This document shows positions 39,444 to 47,034 of a stretch of DNA of 64,000 nucleotides, in pieces (within the stretch, counting starts at the first letter, position 1; each line of letters begins with the position of its first letter). The notes below the pieces were generated by a model. The model saw only the letters and a list, made by a program, of their open reading frames with translations. It did no database searches and had not been told where the DNA came from. The stretch spans positions 84,714 through 148,713 of the forward strand of contig NZ_BBJR01000035.1 in assembly GCF_000739875.1 (NCBI RefSeq), read 5' to 3'. This DNA is from Comamonas aquatica NBRC 14918 (lineage in GTDB: Bacteria; Pseudomonadota; Gammaproteobacteria; Burkholderiales; Burkholderiaceae_C). A program made the position numbers and the translations under genes.

Positions 39444-40739
39444 TCAGGGGGTGGGCACGGGCGCTCCGGACTCGAACCACTGCTTGAAGCTGTCGCGCTC
39501 CTCGGCGCTCAGGGCGCCGGGATTGCCGAAGGGCATCTTGCGCAGCTGCACCACCTGGGCATAGATCTGCTGGGCATGGCTCTTCACATCGGCGGGGGTG
39601 TCGAACTTGACGTTCTTTTGCGCGATCGTGGCGGAGCTGTGGCAGACCACGCAGTGCTGCTGCATGATGGCGTGCATTTTTTCATAGCTGCCTGCGCTTG
39701 CCGTGCTTGGGCTGGAGGCCGATTCAGCCACAGGTTTGGCGGTCTCCCCCTGCACCACGGACTGGCCCACGGGGGCGATCACGGCCGGGTTGGCGGCCAC
39801 CGCCGCGGGCGGGGCCGGGCGCAGCCAGGCGATGACGCCCAGCAGCACCACCACACCCACGGCGGCGTACTTCCAGGGATGGGGGTTGCGGCCCAGCTTG
39901 TGGCCATGGCGCATGACGAAGAACTGGCGGATGGCAGCGCCGGCAAACATCATCAGGATCAGGACCAGCCAGTTCTGCGGGTGGCTGTGCAGCCAGCCAT
40001 AGTGGTTGGACAGCATGGCAAACAGCACCGGCAGGGTGAAATAGGTGTTGTGCACGCTGCGCTGCTTGCCGCGCTTGCCGTGGATGGGGTCAACGGGTTC
40101 ACCGGCCTTGATGGAAGCCACCATCTTCTTTTGGCCGGGGATGATCCAGAAGAACACGTTGGCGCTCATGGATGTGGCCAGCATGGCACCGATCAGCAGG
40201 AAGGCGGCCTGGCCGGGGAAGATGTGGCAGGCCAGGTAGGCGGCCACGCAGACCAGCACCAGCACCAGCGCGCCGACGGTGGCATCGCCGCCGTCCTTTT
40301 GCCCGAAGACGCGGCAGATGCCGTCGTACAGGAACCAGAACACCACCAGGAAGGCCAGGGCCGCGACGATGGCCATCTGGCTGGACATCAGCGGGTTGGC
40401 GGGATCGACCAGGTAGATCTTGGCATTCCACAGGTAGGACACCGTCAGCAGCGCAAAGCCGGACAGCCAGGTGGTGTAGCTTTCCCAATAGAACCAGTGC
40501 AGGTGGTCAGGCAGCTTGGGCGGGGAGACGTTGAACTTGACCGGGTGGTAGAAGCCGCCGCCGTGCACGGCCCAGAGTTCGCCGCTGACGCCCTGCTTTT
40601 TCAGGTCCTCATCGACCGGCGGGGTCAGGCTGCTGTCGAGGAACACGAAGTAGAACGACGAGCCCACCCAGGCGATGGCGGTAATGACATGCAGCCACCG
40701 CAACAGCAGGTTGGCCCAGTCGAGGATATAGCTTTCCAT
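39444..40739 (-). CDS. puuD: Membrane urate oxidase with C-terminal cytochrome c domain
   Basis: 431 residues from the ATG at 40739 (an earlier frame start at 40760 gives seven extra residues). The N-terminal DUF989 part has about eight helices and the family motif WLHVITAIAWVGSSFYFVF. The C-terminal domain binds haem c through CVVCH at 363-367, with a later Met in KMPFGNP as sixth ligand. PuuD-type enzymes oxidise urate to 5-hydroxyisourate and pass electrons to the respiratory chain, so no peroxide is formed. A TTGCATACAC operator candidate lies 141 bases upstream. Confidence 0.95.
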   Translation of the reverse strand: MESYILDWANLLLRWLHVITAIAWVGSSFYFVFLDSSLTPPVDEDLKKQGVSGELWAVHGGGFYHPVKFNVSPPKLPDHLHWFYWESYTTWLSGFALLTVSYLWNAKIYLVDPANPLMSSQMAIVAALAFLVVFWFLYDGICRVFGQKDGGDATVGALVLVLVCVAAYLACHIFPGQAAFLLIGAMLATSMSANVFFWIIPGQKKMVASIKAGEPVDPIHGKRGKQRSVHNTYFTLPVLFAMLSNHYGWLHSHPQNWLVLILMMFAGAAIRQFFVMRHGHKLGRNPHPWKYAAVGVVVLLGVIAWLRPAPPAAVAANPAVIAPVGQSVVQGETAKPVAESASSPSTASAGSYEKMHAIMQQHCVVCHSSATIAQKNVKFDTPADVKSHAQQIYAQVVQLRKMPFGNPGALSAEERDSFKQWFESGAPVPTP

Positions 40740-40879
40740 AGCACTCAACTCCGGCAGCACAAGGGCTGCCCTGGAAGATCAACCTGCTCACCACTGCGGG
40801 CGCTCTGAGCAGAAGAATGGGCCGCGCACCTGGGTTGTAACAACATCGTGGGCACCGCTGCGACCTGTCTTTCGTCAAA

Positions 40880-40889
40880 GTGTATGCAA
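40880..40889. promoter_or_regulatory. Candidate purine-regulon operator upstream of puuD
   Basis: TTGCATACAC on the minus strand, followed by TTTG and flanked by an AT-rich stretch (CAATTTTTG and AAAAATTGC on the plus strand). It differs by one base from the sites at xdhA and the NCS2 permease. It lies between xdhC and puuD, 141 bases before the puuD start. Confidence 0.6.
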
Positions 40890-40957
40890 TTTTTGTCGCC
40901 AAAAATTGCAAATTCAGCCTGCCCCCGGGCAACTACCAAGGACCCAGCACGGCCCCG

Positions 40958-41845
40958 TCAGGCGGCTGCAAGCTGCTGGGCCCGCAGCTGCAATAACTGT
41001 GCCGCCACGGCGATGGCGATCACCTCGGGCTCCTTGCCTGGAATGCCGGGCAGGCCGATCGGGCAGGTGATGTGGGCGATCTCGGCCGCGCTGAAGCCCC
41101 GCTGCGCCAGCCGACGCTGGAACACGGCCCACTTGGTGGCGCTGCCAATCAGGCCCACGAAGGGCAGGTCGCCCCGCTCGCGCTGGCGCCGCAGGCAGGC
41201 GGCGACGATGTCCAGGTCCTCGGTGTGACTGAAGCTCATCACCAGCACCAGCGCATGCGCGGGCAGGTCGCGCACGGCCGCGTGCACGGGCTCGGAGTGC
41301 TCGCAGCGCACCTGCGGCAACGGCGATGCCGGGAACATGCCGTCCCGGCTGTCCACCCAGTGCACGGCAAACGGCAGCGGCTGCAGCACCCGCACCAGGG
41401 CGTGGCCCACATGGCCGGCGCCAAACAGCGCCACCGGCTGGTGCGGCACCTGCAGGCGGTCCAGCACGGCGCCATCGGCGGCGCCCACGGCCGTCAGGCG
41501 CAGATCGACCGCGCCGCCACAGCACTGGCCCAGCGAAGGCCCCAGCGCCAAGCGCAGGCTGCGCACCGGCCCGGGCAAGCCCTGGGCCAACCATGCGCGC
41601 GCCAGGCGCGTGGCCTCCCATTCCAGGTGGCCCCCGCCGATGGTGCCGATCAGCCCTTCGGCCTGCACCGCCATCCACGCACCCGGGCCGCGCGGGGCCG
41701 AGCCTTGCGTGGCCACCACTTCGACCAGGCACACCGGGGCCTGGCGCACGGCGGCCCGCAGGCGTTCCAAAGCATTCACGAGATCCACCTTGTTTGTTTC
41801 ATGCACGTCACAGTCGCAAGCACAAGTCTTGCCACTTCGTCCCAT
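40958..41845 (-). CDS. xdhC: Xanthine dehydrogenase accessory protein XdhC
   Basis: Binds molybdenum cofactor and promotes its sulfuration and insertion into XdhB. 295 residues from the ATG at 41845. Motifs are TQGSAPRGPGAWM, GTIGGGHLEWEA, GQCCGGAVDLRL and, in the Rossmann half, ALFGAGHVGHALVRVL, with VGLIGSATKWAVFQRRL near the end. The true start may be a GTG at 41806 or 41785, since the first 15-20 residues are Cys-rich and not family-like. Next in the same direction is puuD with its own operator. Confidence 0.93.
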   Translation of the reverse strand: MGRSGKTCACDCDVHETNKVDLVNALERLRAAVRQAPVCLVEVVATQGSAPRGPGAWMAVQAEGLIGTIGGGHLEWEATRLARAWLAQGLPGPVRSLRLALGPSLGQCCGGAVDLRLTAVGAADGAVLDRLQVPHQPVALFGAGHVGHALVRVLQPLPFAVHWVDSRDGMFPASPLPQVRCEHSEPVHAAVRDLPAHALVLVMSFSHTEDLDIVAACLRRQRERGDLPFVGLIGSATKWAVFQRRLAQRGFSAAEIAHITCPIGLPGIPGKEPEVIAIAVAAQLLQLRAQQLAAA

Positions 41846-41871
41846 CCCCGGGATGGCGATAAGCTTGCACC

Positions 41872-42381
41872 ATGACTGACAAGCACCTACCCGGTTCCGA
41901 GCATCCTAAACGCCACTGGCTGTGGGGCGGCATGGCCGCCGCCATGACCGCCATCCTGGCAGCCTGCGGCGTGGCGCCCTCGTCACCGCCACCCGCCACC
42001 GGCAGCGCGGGTGCCGGCACCAGCCGCAGCTCCAGCGCCACCTCGGCCCGCGCCTACCGGCAGGACGCGGCCCGCCACCTGTATGCCCAGAATGCCCCGC
42101 GCATCTACAAGGGCCAGTTGCCGCCGATGCTGTATGCCGTGGGCGTGCTGGAGGTGAACCTGGACCGCAAGGGCAATGTGCGCAGCCTGAACTGGATGCG
42201 TGCCCCGCGCCATGCCCCCGAAGTCATCCGGGAAATCGAACGCACGGTGCGTGCCGCCGCCCCTTACCCGGCGCCCGAGCGCGTGCAGGACCGCCTGGTG
42301 TGGACCGACACCTGGCTGTGGGACCGCACTGGCATGTTCCAGCTGGACACCCTGACCGAAGGCCAGCGCGACGGAGGCTAG
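41872..42381 (+). CDS. Lipoprotein with a TonB-C-like domain (copy A)
   Basis: 169 residues, probably exported: Arg/His-rich start, hydrophobic stretch and lipobox LAAC (Cys32). A Ser/Ala/Pro-rich linker follows. The C-terminal 100 residues read like a TonB/TolA C-terminal fold (VLEVNLDRKGNVRSLNWMRA, then VRAAAPYPAP). There is no membrane anchor other than the lipid and no long Pro-rich spacer, so it is not a classic TonB. It is paralogous to the next gene. Function unknown; divergent from xdhC with 26 bases between the starts. Confidence 0.8.
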   Translation: MTDKHLPGSEHPKRHWLWGGMAAAMTAILAACGVAPSSPPPATGSAGAGTSRSSSATSARAYRQDAARHLYAQNAPRIYKGQLPPMLYAVGVLEVNLDRKGNVRSLNWMRAPRHAPEVIREIERTVRAAAPYPAPERVQDRLVWTDTWLWDRTGMFQLDTLTEGQRDGG

Positions 42382-42503
42382 GCCCGATCCATCCAGCGCA
42401 GATCGACGGATGCGCTCTGAAAAGCCTTCGCAGCGCCCCGGCCTACAGCCACCCACGTCGCCGGCGACACCACAGCGGCGGCCCTGCGACCTATGCTGGC
42501 CAC

Positions 42504-42977
42504 ATGATGACCACCCCGCCCCTTGCGCCGCAGCCACGCTCACGCCGCCACTGGCTGCTGGGAGGCCTGGGCTGCGTCGCCGCCGCTGCGCTGACTGCCT
42601 GCGGCATCCCCATGCCCTTGCCAGGCGCACGCACCGAGCAGCGCGCCTCCACGGCCTACGAGCAAAAGGCCGCACGCCACCTGTACCAACGCTATGCCGC
42701 GCGCATTTACCGCGGACAGCTGCCCGCGATGCTGTACGCCGTGGCCGTGCTGGAAATCCATGTGAGCGGCAATGGCCAGATCCGTCGCCTCAGCTGGATG
42801 CGCCTGCCCAGCCATGCACCAGAAGTGGTCAGGGAGATTGAGCGCATGGTGCGCGCTGCCGCACCATTTCCGCCCACCGGGGCTGGCAATCTCATCTACA
42901 CCGACACGTGGCTGTGGGACCGCTCCGGGCGCTTTCAGCTGGACACGCTGACCGAGGGACAGCTTCCGGGCGGCTAA
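42504..42977 (+). CDS. Lipoprotein with a TonB-C-like domain (copy B)
   Basis: 157 residues, tandem paralogue of the gene at 41872. Same layout: Arg-rich start, hydrophobic segment, lipobox LTAC, short linker, TonB-C-like domain (VLEIHVSGNGQIRRLSWMRL, VRAAAPFPPT). It ends in the same pattern as copy A, TDTWLWDR followed by a phenylalanine-led FQLDTLTEGQ. Two overlapping ATG codons (42504, 42507) are possible starts. A strong bidirectional terminator follows 12 bases after the stop. Confidence 0.8.
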   Translation: MMTTPPLAPQPRSRRHWLLGGLGCVAAAALTACGIPMPLPGARTEQRASTAYEQKAARHLYQRYAARIYRGQLPAMLYAVAVLEIHVSGNGQIRRLSWMRLPSHAPEVVREIERMVRAAAPFPPTGAGNLIYTDTWLWDRSGRFQLDTLTEGQLPGG

Positions 42978-42989
42978 CCAGCGCCAGCC

Positions 42990-43024
42990 ATCAAAAAAAG
43001 AGCGCCCAGCGCTCTTTTTTTGAT
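42990..43024. terminator. Bidirectional terminator between lipoprotein B and uraH
   Basis: Perfect 16-base inverted repeat around a CCA loop: GAGCGC/GCGCTC extended by a seven-A run on the left and a seven-T run on the right. It serves the plus-strand lipoprotein gene and the minus-strand uraH gene. Confidence 0.92.
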
Positions 43025-43040
43025 GGTGCCAGCCGCCCGC

Positions 43041-43391
43041 TCAGGAGCCGCGGTAGGTGGAGTAGCTCCAGGGACTGACCAGCAGCGGCACGTGGTAGTG
43101 CTGGTCGGCGTGCGCCACGCCGAAATCCAGGTGCACCACATTCAGGAAATTGGGCTCGGGAAGTTGCACACCTTTTGCTTTGAAGTAGCCTGCCACATCA
43201 AAGGACAAGCGGTAGGTCCCCACTTTGAGGCTGTGGTTGTCAAAAAGTGGAGCATCGGTGCGACCGTCGTGGTTCAGGGTCAGGCTTTTCAGCAGCGTGA
43301 CCTTGTCGCCCTCGAGCGCAAACAGCTGTACCTGCATGCCGGCCGCGGGGCCGCCGTGCATGGTGTCCAGAACGTGGGTACTCAAGCCCAT
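43041..43391 (-). CDS. uraH: 5-hydroxyisourate hydrolase
   Basis: Hydrolyses 5-hydroxyisourate to OHCU, the second step after PuuD. 116-residue transthyretin-like protein. The N-terminal STHVLDTMHGGPA motif, the DGRTDAPLF segment and the C-terminal YHVPLLVSPWSYSTYRGS, with the diagnostic YRGS tail, are all present. It is divergent from gntR over 83 bases that hold a near-perfect TTGTATACAC operator. Confidence 0.97.
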   Translation of the reverse strand: MGLSTHVLDTMHGGPAAGMQVQLFALEGDKVTLLKSLTLNHDGRTDAPLFDNHSLKVGTYRLSFDVAGYFKAKGVQLPEPNFLNVVHLDFGVAHADQHYHVPLLVSPWSYSTYRGS

Positions 43392-43445
43392 GGGGGTAAC
43401 TCCTCAATGTGACGCAGCCGCCGTGCAGCCGCTTGTTTACCAAAA

Positions 43446-43455
43446 GTGTATACAA
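43446..43455. promoter_or_regulatory. Candidate purine-regulon operator between uraH and gntR
   Basis: GTGTATACAA on the plus strand (TTGTATACAC on the minus strand). It is the centre of a longer imperfect palindrome CAAAAGTGTATACAATTTTT at 43441-43460, the most symmetrical copy in the window. It lies 19 bases before the gntR start and 55 bases before uraH, as expected for an autoregulated GntR protein. Confidence 0.7.
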
Positions 43456-43474
43456 TTTTTGCTCAAACGCATCT

Positions 43475-44164
43475 ATGATGATCCCTATGGAAACATCCTC
43501 CACCAGCGCCATCGCCGACGCCCTGACGCGGGCCATCGTCGAGCACAAACTGCTGCCCGGCACCAAGCTGGCCGAGCAAAAGCTCGCCGACCATTTCGGG
43601 GTGTCGCGCACCCTGGTCAGGCAAGCTTTGTTCCAGCTGTCGCAAAACCGGCTGGTCACCCTGGCGCCGGCCCGCGGTGCGTTCGTGGCCACCCCCTCGG
43701 TCGAGGAAGCCCAGCAGGTGTTTGCCGTGCGCCGCATGCTGGAAACCGAGATGACGCGCGCCTTTGTGCGCCAGGTCAAGCCCGCGCAGATCAAGGCGCT
43801 CAAGGCCCACATCACGGCCGAGAAGAAGGCCATGGACCGCAACGACGTGGGTCAGCGTACCGAGCTGCTGGGCGACTTTCACGTGGTCATGGCCGAGCAG
43901 ATGGGCAACCACGTGCTGGCGCAGATTCTGGGCGAGCTGCTGTCGCGCTGCGCCCTGATCACGCTGATGTACCAGAGTGCCAGCGCCGCCGAACACTCGC
44001 ACGAAGAGCACGAAGCCATCGTCACGGCCCTGGCCGCCAAGGACGAGGCCCTGGCCGTGCGCCTGATGCAGGAACACCTGCAGCACGTGGAAGAAGGCCT
44101 GACCTTCGACCGCGACATGCCCTCCAGCGACCTGTCCATGGCGCTGTCCGGCATCACCGCCTGA
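43475..44164 (+). CDS. GntR/FCD-family transcriptional regulator of purine catabolism
   Basis: 229 residues from the ATG at 43475 (43487 also possible). The winged helix is at about 15-75 (LAEQKLADHFGVSRTLVRQA) and the FCD effector domain at about 85-215, with the metal or ligand residues of the family in FHVVMAEQMGN and HEEHEAIVTAL. It starts the gntR-puuE-uraD/allC series and lies beside a palindromic operator that recurs at other purine promoters. The inducer is unknown; a purine intermediate such as urate or allantoin is plausible. Confidence 0.9.
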   Translation: MMIPMETSSTSAIADALTRAIVEHKLLPGTKLAEQKLADHFGVSRTLVRQALFQLSQNRLVTLAPARGAFVATPSVEEAQQVFAVRRMLETEMTRAFVRQVKPAQIKALKAHITAEKKAMDRNDVGQRTELLGDFHVVMAEQMGNHVLAQILGELLSRCALITLMYQSASAAEHSHEEHEAIVTALAAKDEALAVRLMQEHLQHVEEGLTFDRDMPSSDLSMALSGITA

Positions 44165-44203
44165 CCCCTGTCCTTGTCTCCCTGTTTTTTTGTGCCTGCC
44201 CGT

Positions 44204-45163
44204 ATGACCTACAACGCCACCGCCCCCTACCCCCGCGACCTGATCGGCTACGGCCGCCAGTTGCCCCAGCCGCAATGGCCCGGCCAGGCCCGCGTGGCCG
44301 TGCAGTTCGTGCTGAACTACGAGGAAGGCGGCGAGAACCATGTGCTGCACGGCGATCCGGCCAGCGAGCAGTTCCTGTCCGAAATGTTCAACCCGGCTGC
44401 CTACCCGGCGCGCCACATGAGCATGGACGGCATCTACGAGTACGGCAGCCGCGCCGGCGTGTGGCGCATCCTGCGCGAGTTTGAAAAGCGTGGACTGCCG
44501 CTGACCGTGTTCGGCGTGGCCACGGCCCTGCAAAAGCACCGCGAGCTGGCCCAGGCCTTTGCCGATCTGGGCCACGAGGTGGCCTGCCACGGCCTGAAGT
44601 GGATCCACTACCAGAACGTGCCCGAGGAGATCGAGCGCGCCCACATGGCGCAGTGCATGGAGATTTTCGAAGACCTCTACGGCCACGAGGGCGACCACGG
44701 CCTGGGCTGGTACACCGGCCGCGACAGCCCCAACAGCCATCGCCTGGTGGCCGACGATGGCCGCTTCGCCTACGACAGCGACTACTACGGCGACGACCTG
44801 CCGTTCTGGATGCGCCTGGAAAAGACCGATGGCAGCCACCACCACCAGCTCATCGTGCCCTACACGCTGGACGTGAACGACATGCGCTTTGCCCTGCCCC
44901 AGGGCTATTCGCACGCCGACCCGTTCTTCCAGTACATGAAAGACACCTTCGACACGCTGTACGCCGAGGGCGACCCCGCCGGCGAGAACGCGCCCAAGAT
45001 GATGAGCATCGGCATGCACTGTCGCCTGCTGGGCCGCCCCGGCCGCATCACCGCACTGCAGCGCTTTCTGGACCACATCCAGCGCCACAGCCACGTCTGG
45101 GTGTGCCGCCGCATCGACCTGGCGCGCCACTGGGCCCAGCGCTTCCCCGCGCCCGCGCTGTGA
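44204..45163 (+). CDS. puuE: Allantoinase, polysaccharide-deacetylase type
   Basis: Opens allantoin to allantoate. 319 residues from the ATG at 44204 (an ATG ten codons earlier is less likely). The PuuE family belongs to the carbohydrate esterase 4 fold and needs no metal. Visible are YPRDLIGYGRQLPQPQWPGQ, the GGENHVLHGD motif and RHMSMDGIYEYGSRAGVWR. It lies 39 bases after gntR and 78 bases before the uraD-allC fusion. Confidence 0.96.
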   Translation: MTYNATAPYPRDLIGYGRQLPQPQWPGQARVAVQFVLNYEEGGENHVLHGDPASEQFLSEMFNPAAYPARHMSMDGIYEYGSRAGVWRILREFEKRGLPLTVFGVATALQKHRELAQAFADLGHEVACHGLKWIHYQNVPEEIERAHMAQCMEIFEDLYGHEGDHGLGWYTGRDSPNSHRLVADDGRFAYDSDYYGDDLPFWMRLEKTDGSHHHQLIVPYTLDVNDMRFALPQGYSHADPFFQYMKDTFDTLYAEGDPAGENAPKMMSIGMHCRLLGRPGRITALQRFLDHIQRHSHVWVCRRIDLARHWAQRFPAPAL

Positions 45164-45241
45164 ACGCAGCTTGATTGCCAAATTGGCATCCAGCCCTTAT
45201 CCATTCTGCGTCAGCAGCTCTATTTTTTGACAGGAAGCACC

Positions 45242-47011
45242 ATGGCCCTGACCCTGGAACAACTCAACACCGCCGACACCGCCAGCGCCGTGCAACTGCT
45301 GGACGGCCTGTACGAGCATTCGCCCTGGATTGCCGAAGCCGCGCTGGCACAGCGCCCGTTCAAGTCGCTGGCCCACCTCAAGCACGCCATGGTCCAGGTG
45401 CTGGCCCAGGCCTCGCCCGAGGCGCAACTGGGCCTGATCCGCGCCCACCCGGAGCTGGCCGGCAAGGCCATGGTGGCCCAGTCGCTGACCGCTGAATCCA
45501 CCAACGAACAGAACACCGCCGGCCTGACGGCCTGCACGCCCGAGGAATTCGCGCGCATCCAGCAGCTCAACGCCGACTACAACGCGCGCTTCGGCTTCCC
45601 CTTCATCCTGGCCGTGCGCGGCCCGCGTGGCACCGGTCTGACCAAGGCCGAAATCATCGACACCTTTGCGCGCCGCAGCTTCAACCACCCGAACTACGAG
45701 CGGGCCGAAGCCCTGCGCAACATCCATCGGATTGCAGAGATTCGCCTCAACGACAAGTTCGGCTACACCCCCACGCTGGGCAACGATGTCTGGGACTGGC
45801 AGGAAAAGCTGGCCCAGCACAGCGAACCGGGCTATGCCGAGAAGGGCCAGCTCACCGTCACCTACCTGACCGACGCCCACCGCGCCTGCGCCCAGCGCAT
45901 CAGCCACTGGATGCGCGACTGCGGCTTTGACGAGGTCGAGATCGACGCCGTGGGCAACGTGGTAGGCCGCTACCACCCGGCCCAGGCTGGCGCCAAGTAC
46001 CTGCTGACCGGCAGCCACTACGACACCGTGCGCAACGGCGGCAAGTACGACGGCCGCCTGGGCATCTTCGTGCCCATGGCCTGCGTGCGCGAACTGCACC
46101 GTGCCGGCAAGCGCCTGCCCTTCGGTATTGAGGTGGTGGGCTTTGCCGAGGAGGAAGGCCAGCGCTACAAGGCCACCTTCCTGGGCTCGGGCGCGCTGAT
46201 CGGCGACTTCAAGCCCGAGTGGCTGGAACAAAAGGATGCCGACGGCATCACCATGCGCGAGGCCATGCAGCACGCCGGCCTGTGCATCGACGACATCCCC
46301 AAGATCCGGCGCGATGCCGCGCAGTACCTGGGCTTCATCGAAGTGCACATCGAGCAGGGCCCGGTGCTCAACGAACTGGACCTGCCCCTGGGCGTGGTCA
46401 CCTCCATCAACGGCGGCGTGCGCTATGTGTGCGAGATGTATGGCACTGCCAGCCATGCCGGCACCACCCCCATGGACCGCCGCCACGACGCCGCCCTGGG
46501 CGTGGCCGAGCTGGGCCTGTACCTGGAGCAGCGCGCGCGGCAGGACGGCGACAGCGTGGCCACCATCGGCATGCTGCAGGTGCCCAATGGCTCGATCAAC
46601 GTGATTCCTGGCCGCTGCCTGTTCAGCATGGACCTGCGGGCCCCCACCGACGCCCAGCGCGACGCCATGGTCCAGGATGTGCTGGCCAAACTGGAAGAGA
46701 TCGCCCGACGCCGCGGCCTGCAGTACAAGACCGAGCTGGCGATGCAGGCCGCGGCCGCCCCCAGCGCCCCCGACTGGCAACTGCGCTGGGAGAAGGCCGT
46801 GGCCGCACTGGGCGTGCCCGTGTTCCGCATGCCCAGCGGCGCCGGCCACGACGCCATGAAACTGCACGAAATCATGCCCCAGGCCATGCTGTTCACGCGC
46901 GGCCTGAATGGCGGCATCAGCCACAACCCGCGCGAATCCACCACCAGCGACGACATGCAGCTGGCCGTGGAAGCCTTCAGCCACGTGCTGCAGCAACTGG
47001 CCGCGCAATAA
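45242..47011 (+). CDS. Fused OHCU decarboxylase / allantoate amidohydrolase
   Basis: 589 residues combining two purine enzymes. Residues 1-165 are UraD (OHCU to S-allantoin), with the catalytic HPELAGK and the NADYNARFGFPFILAVRG motif. Residues 178-589 are AllC-like M20/M28 amidohydrolase (allantoate to ureidoglycine plus NH3 and CO2). Metal ligands are in GSHYDTVRNGGKYDGRLG and VGFAEEEGQR, with EVHIEQGPVL further on and a late GAGHDAM. The UraD half is out of reaction order relative to puuE, a natural consequence of the fusion. AGGAAG stands six bases before the ATG at 45242. Confidence 0.95.
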   Translation: MALTLEQLNTADTASAVQLLDGLYEHSPWIAEAALAQRPFKSLAHLKHAMVQVLAQASPEAQLGLIRAHPELAGKAMVAQSLTAESTNEQNTAGLTACTPEEFARIQQLNADYNARFGFPFILAVRGPRGTGLTKAEIIDTFARRSFNHPNYERAEALRNIHRIAEIRLNDKFGYTPTLGNDVWDWQEKLAQHSEPGYAEKGQLTVTYLTDAHRACAQRISHWMRDCGFDEVEIDAVGNVVGRYHPAQAGAKYLLTGSHYDTVRNGGKYDGRLGIFVPMACVRELHRAGKRLPFGIEVVGFAEEEGQRYKATFLGSGALIGDFKPEWLEQKDADGITMREAMQHAGLCIDDIPKIRRDAAQYLGFIEVHIEQGPVLNELDLPLGVVTSINGGVRYVCEMYGTASHAGTTPMDRRHDAALGVAELGLYLEQRARQDGDSVATIGMLQVPNGSINVIPGRCLFSMDLRAPTDAQRDAMVQDVLAKLEEIARRRGLQYKTELAMQAAAAPSAPDWQLRWEKAVAALGVPVFRMPSGAGHDAMKLHEIMPQAMLFTRGLNGGISHNPRESTTSDDMQLAVEAFSHVLQQLAAQ

Positions 47012-47034
47012 CACCCACCGACACGAGACACCCC

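Noticed and set aside
43463..45181. 572-codon antisense frame opposite gntR and puuE
   Set aside because: Shadow of two well-identified genes; Gln/His/Val-rich sequence with no motif.
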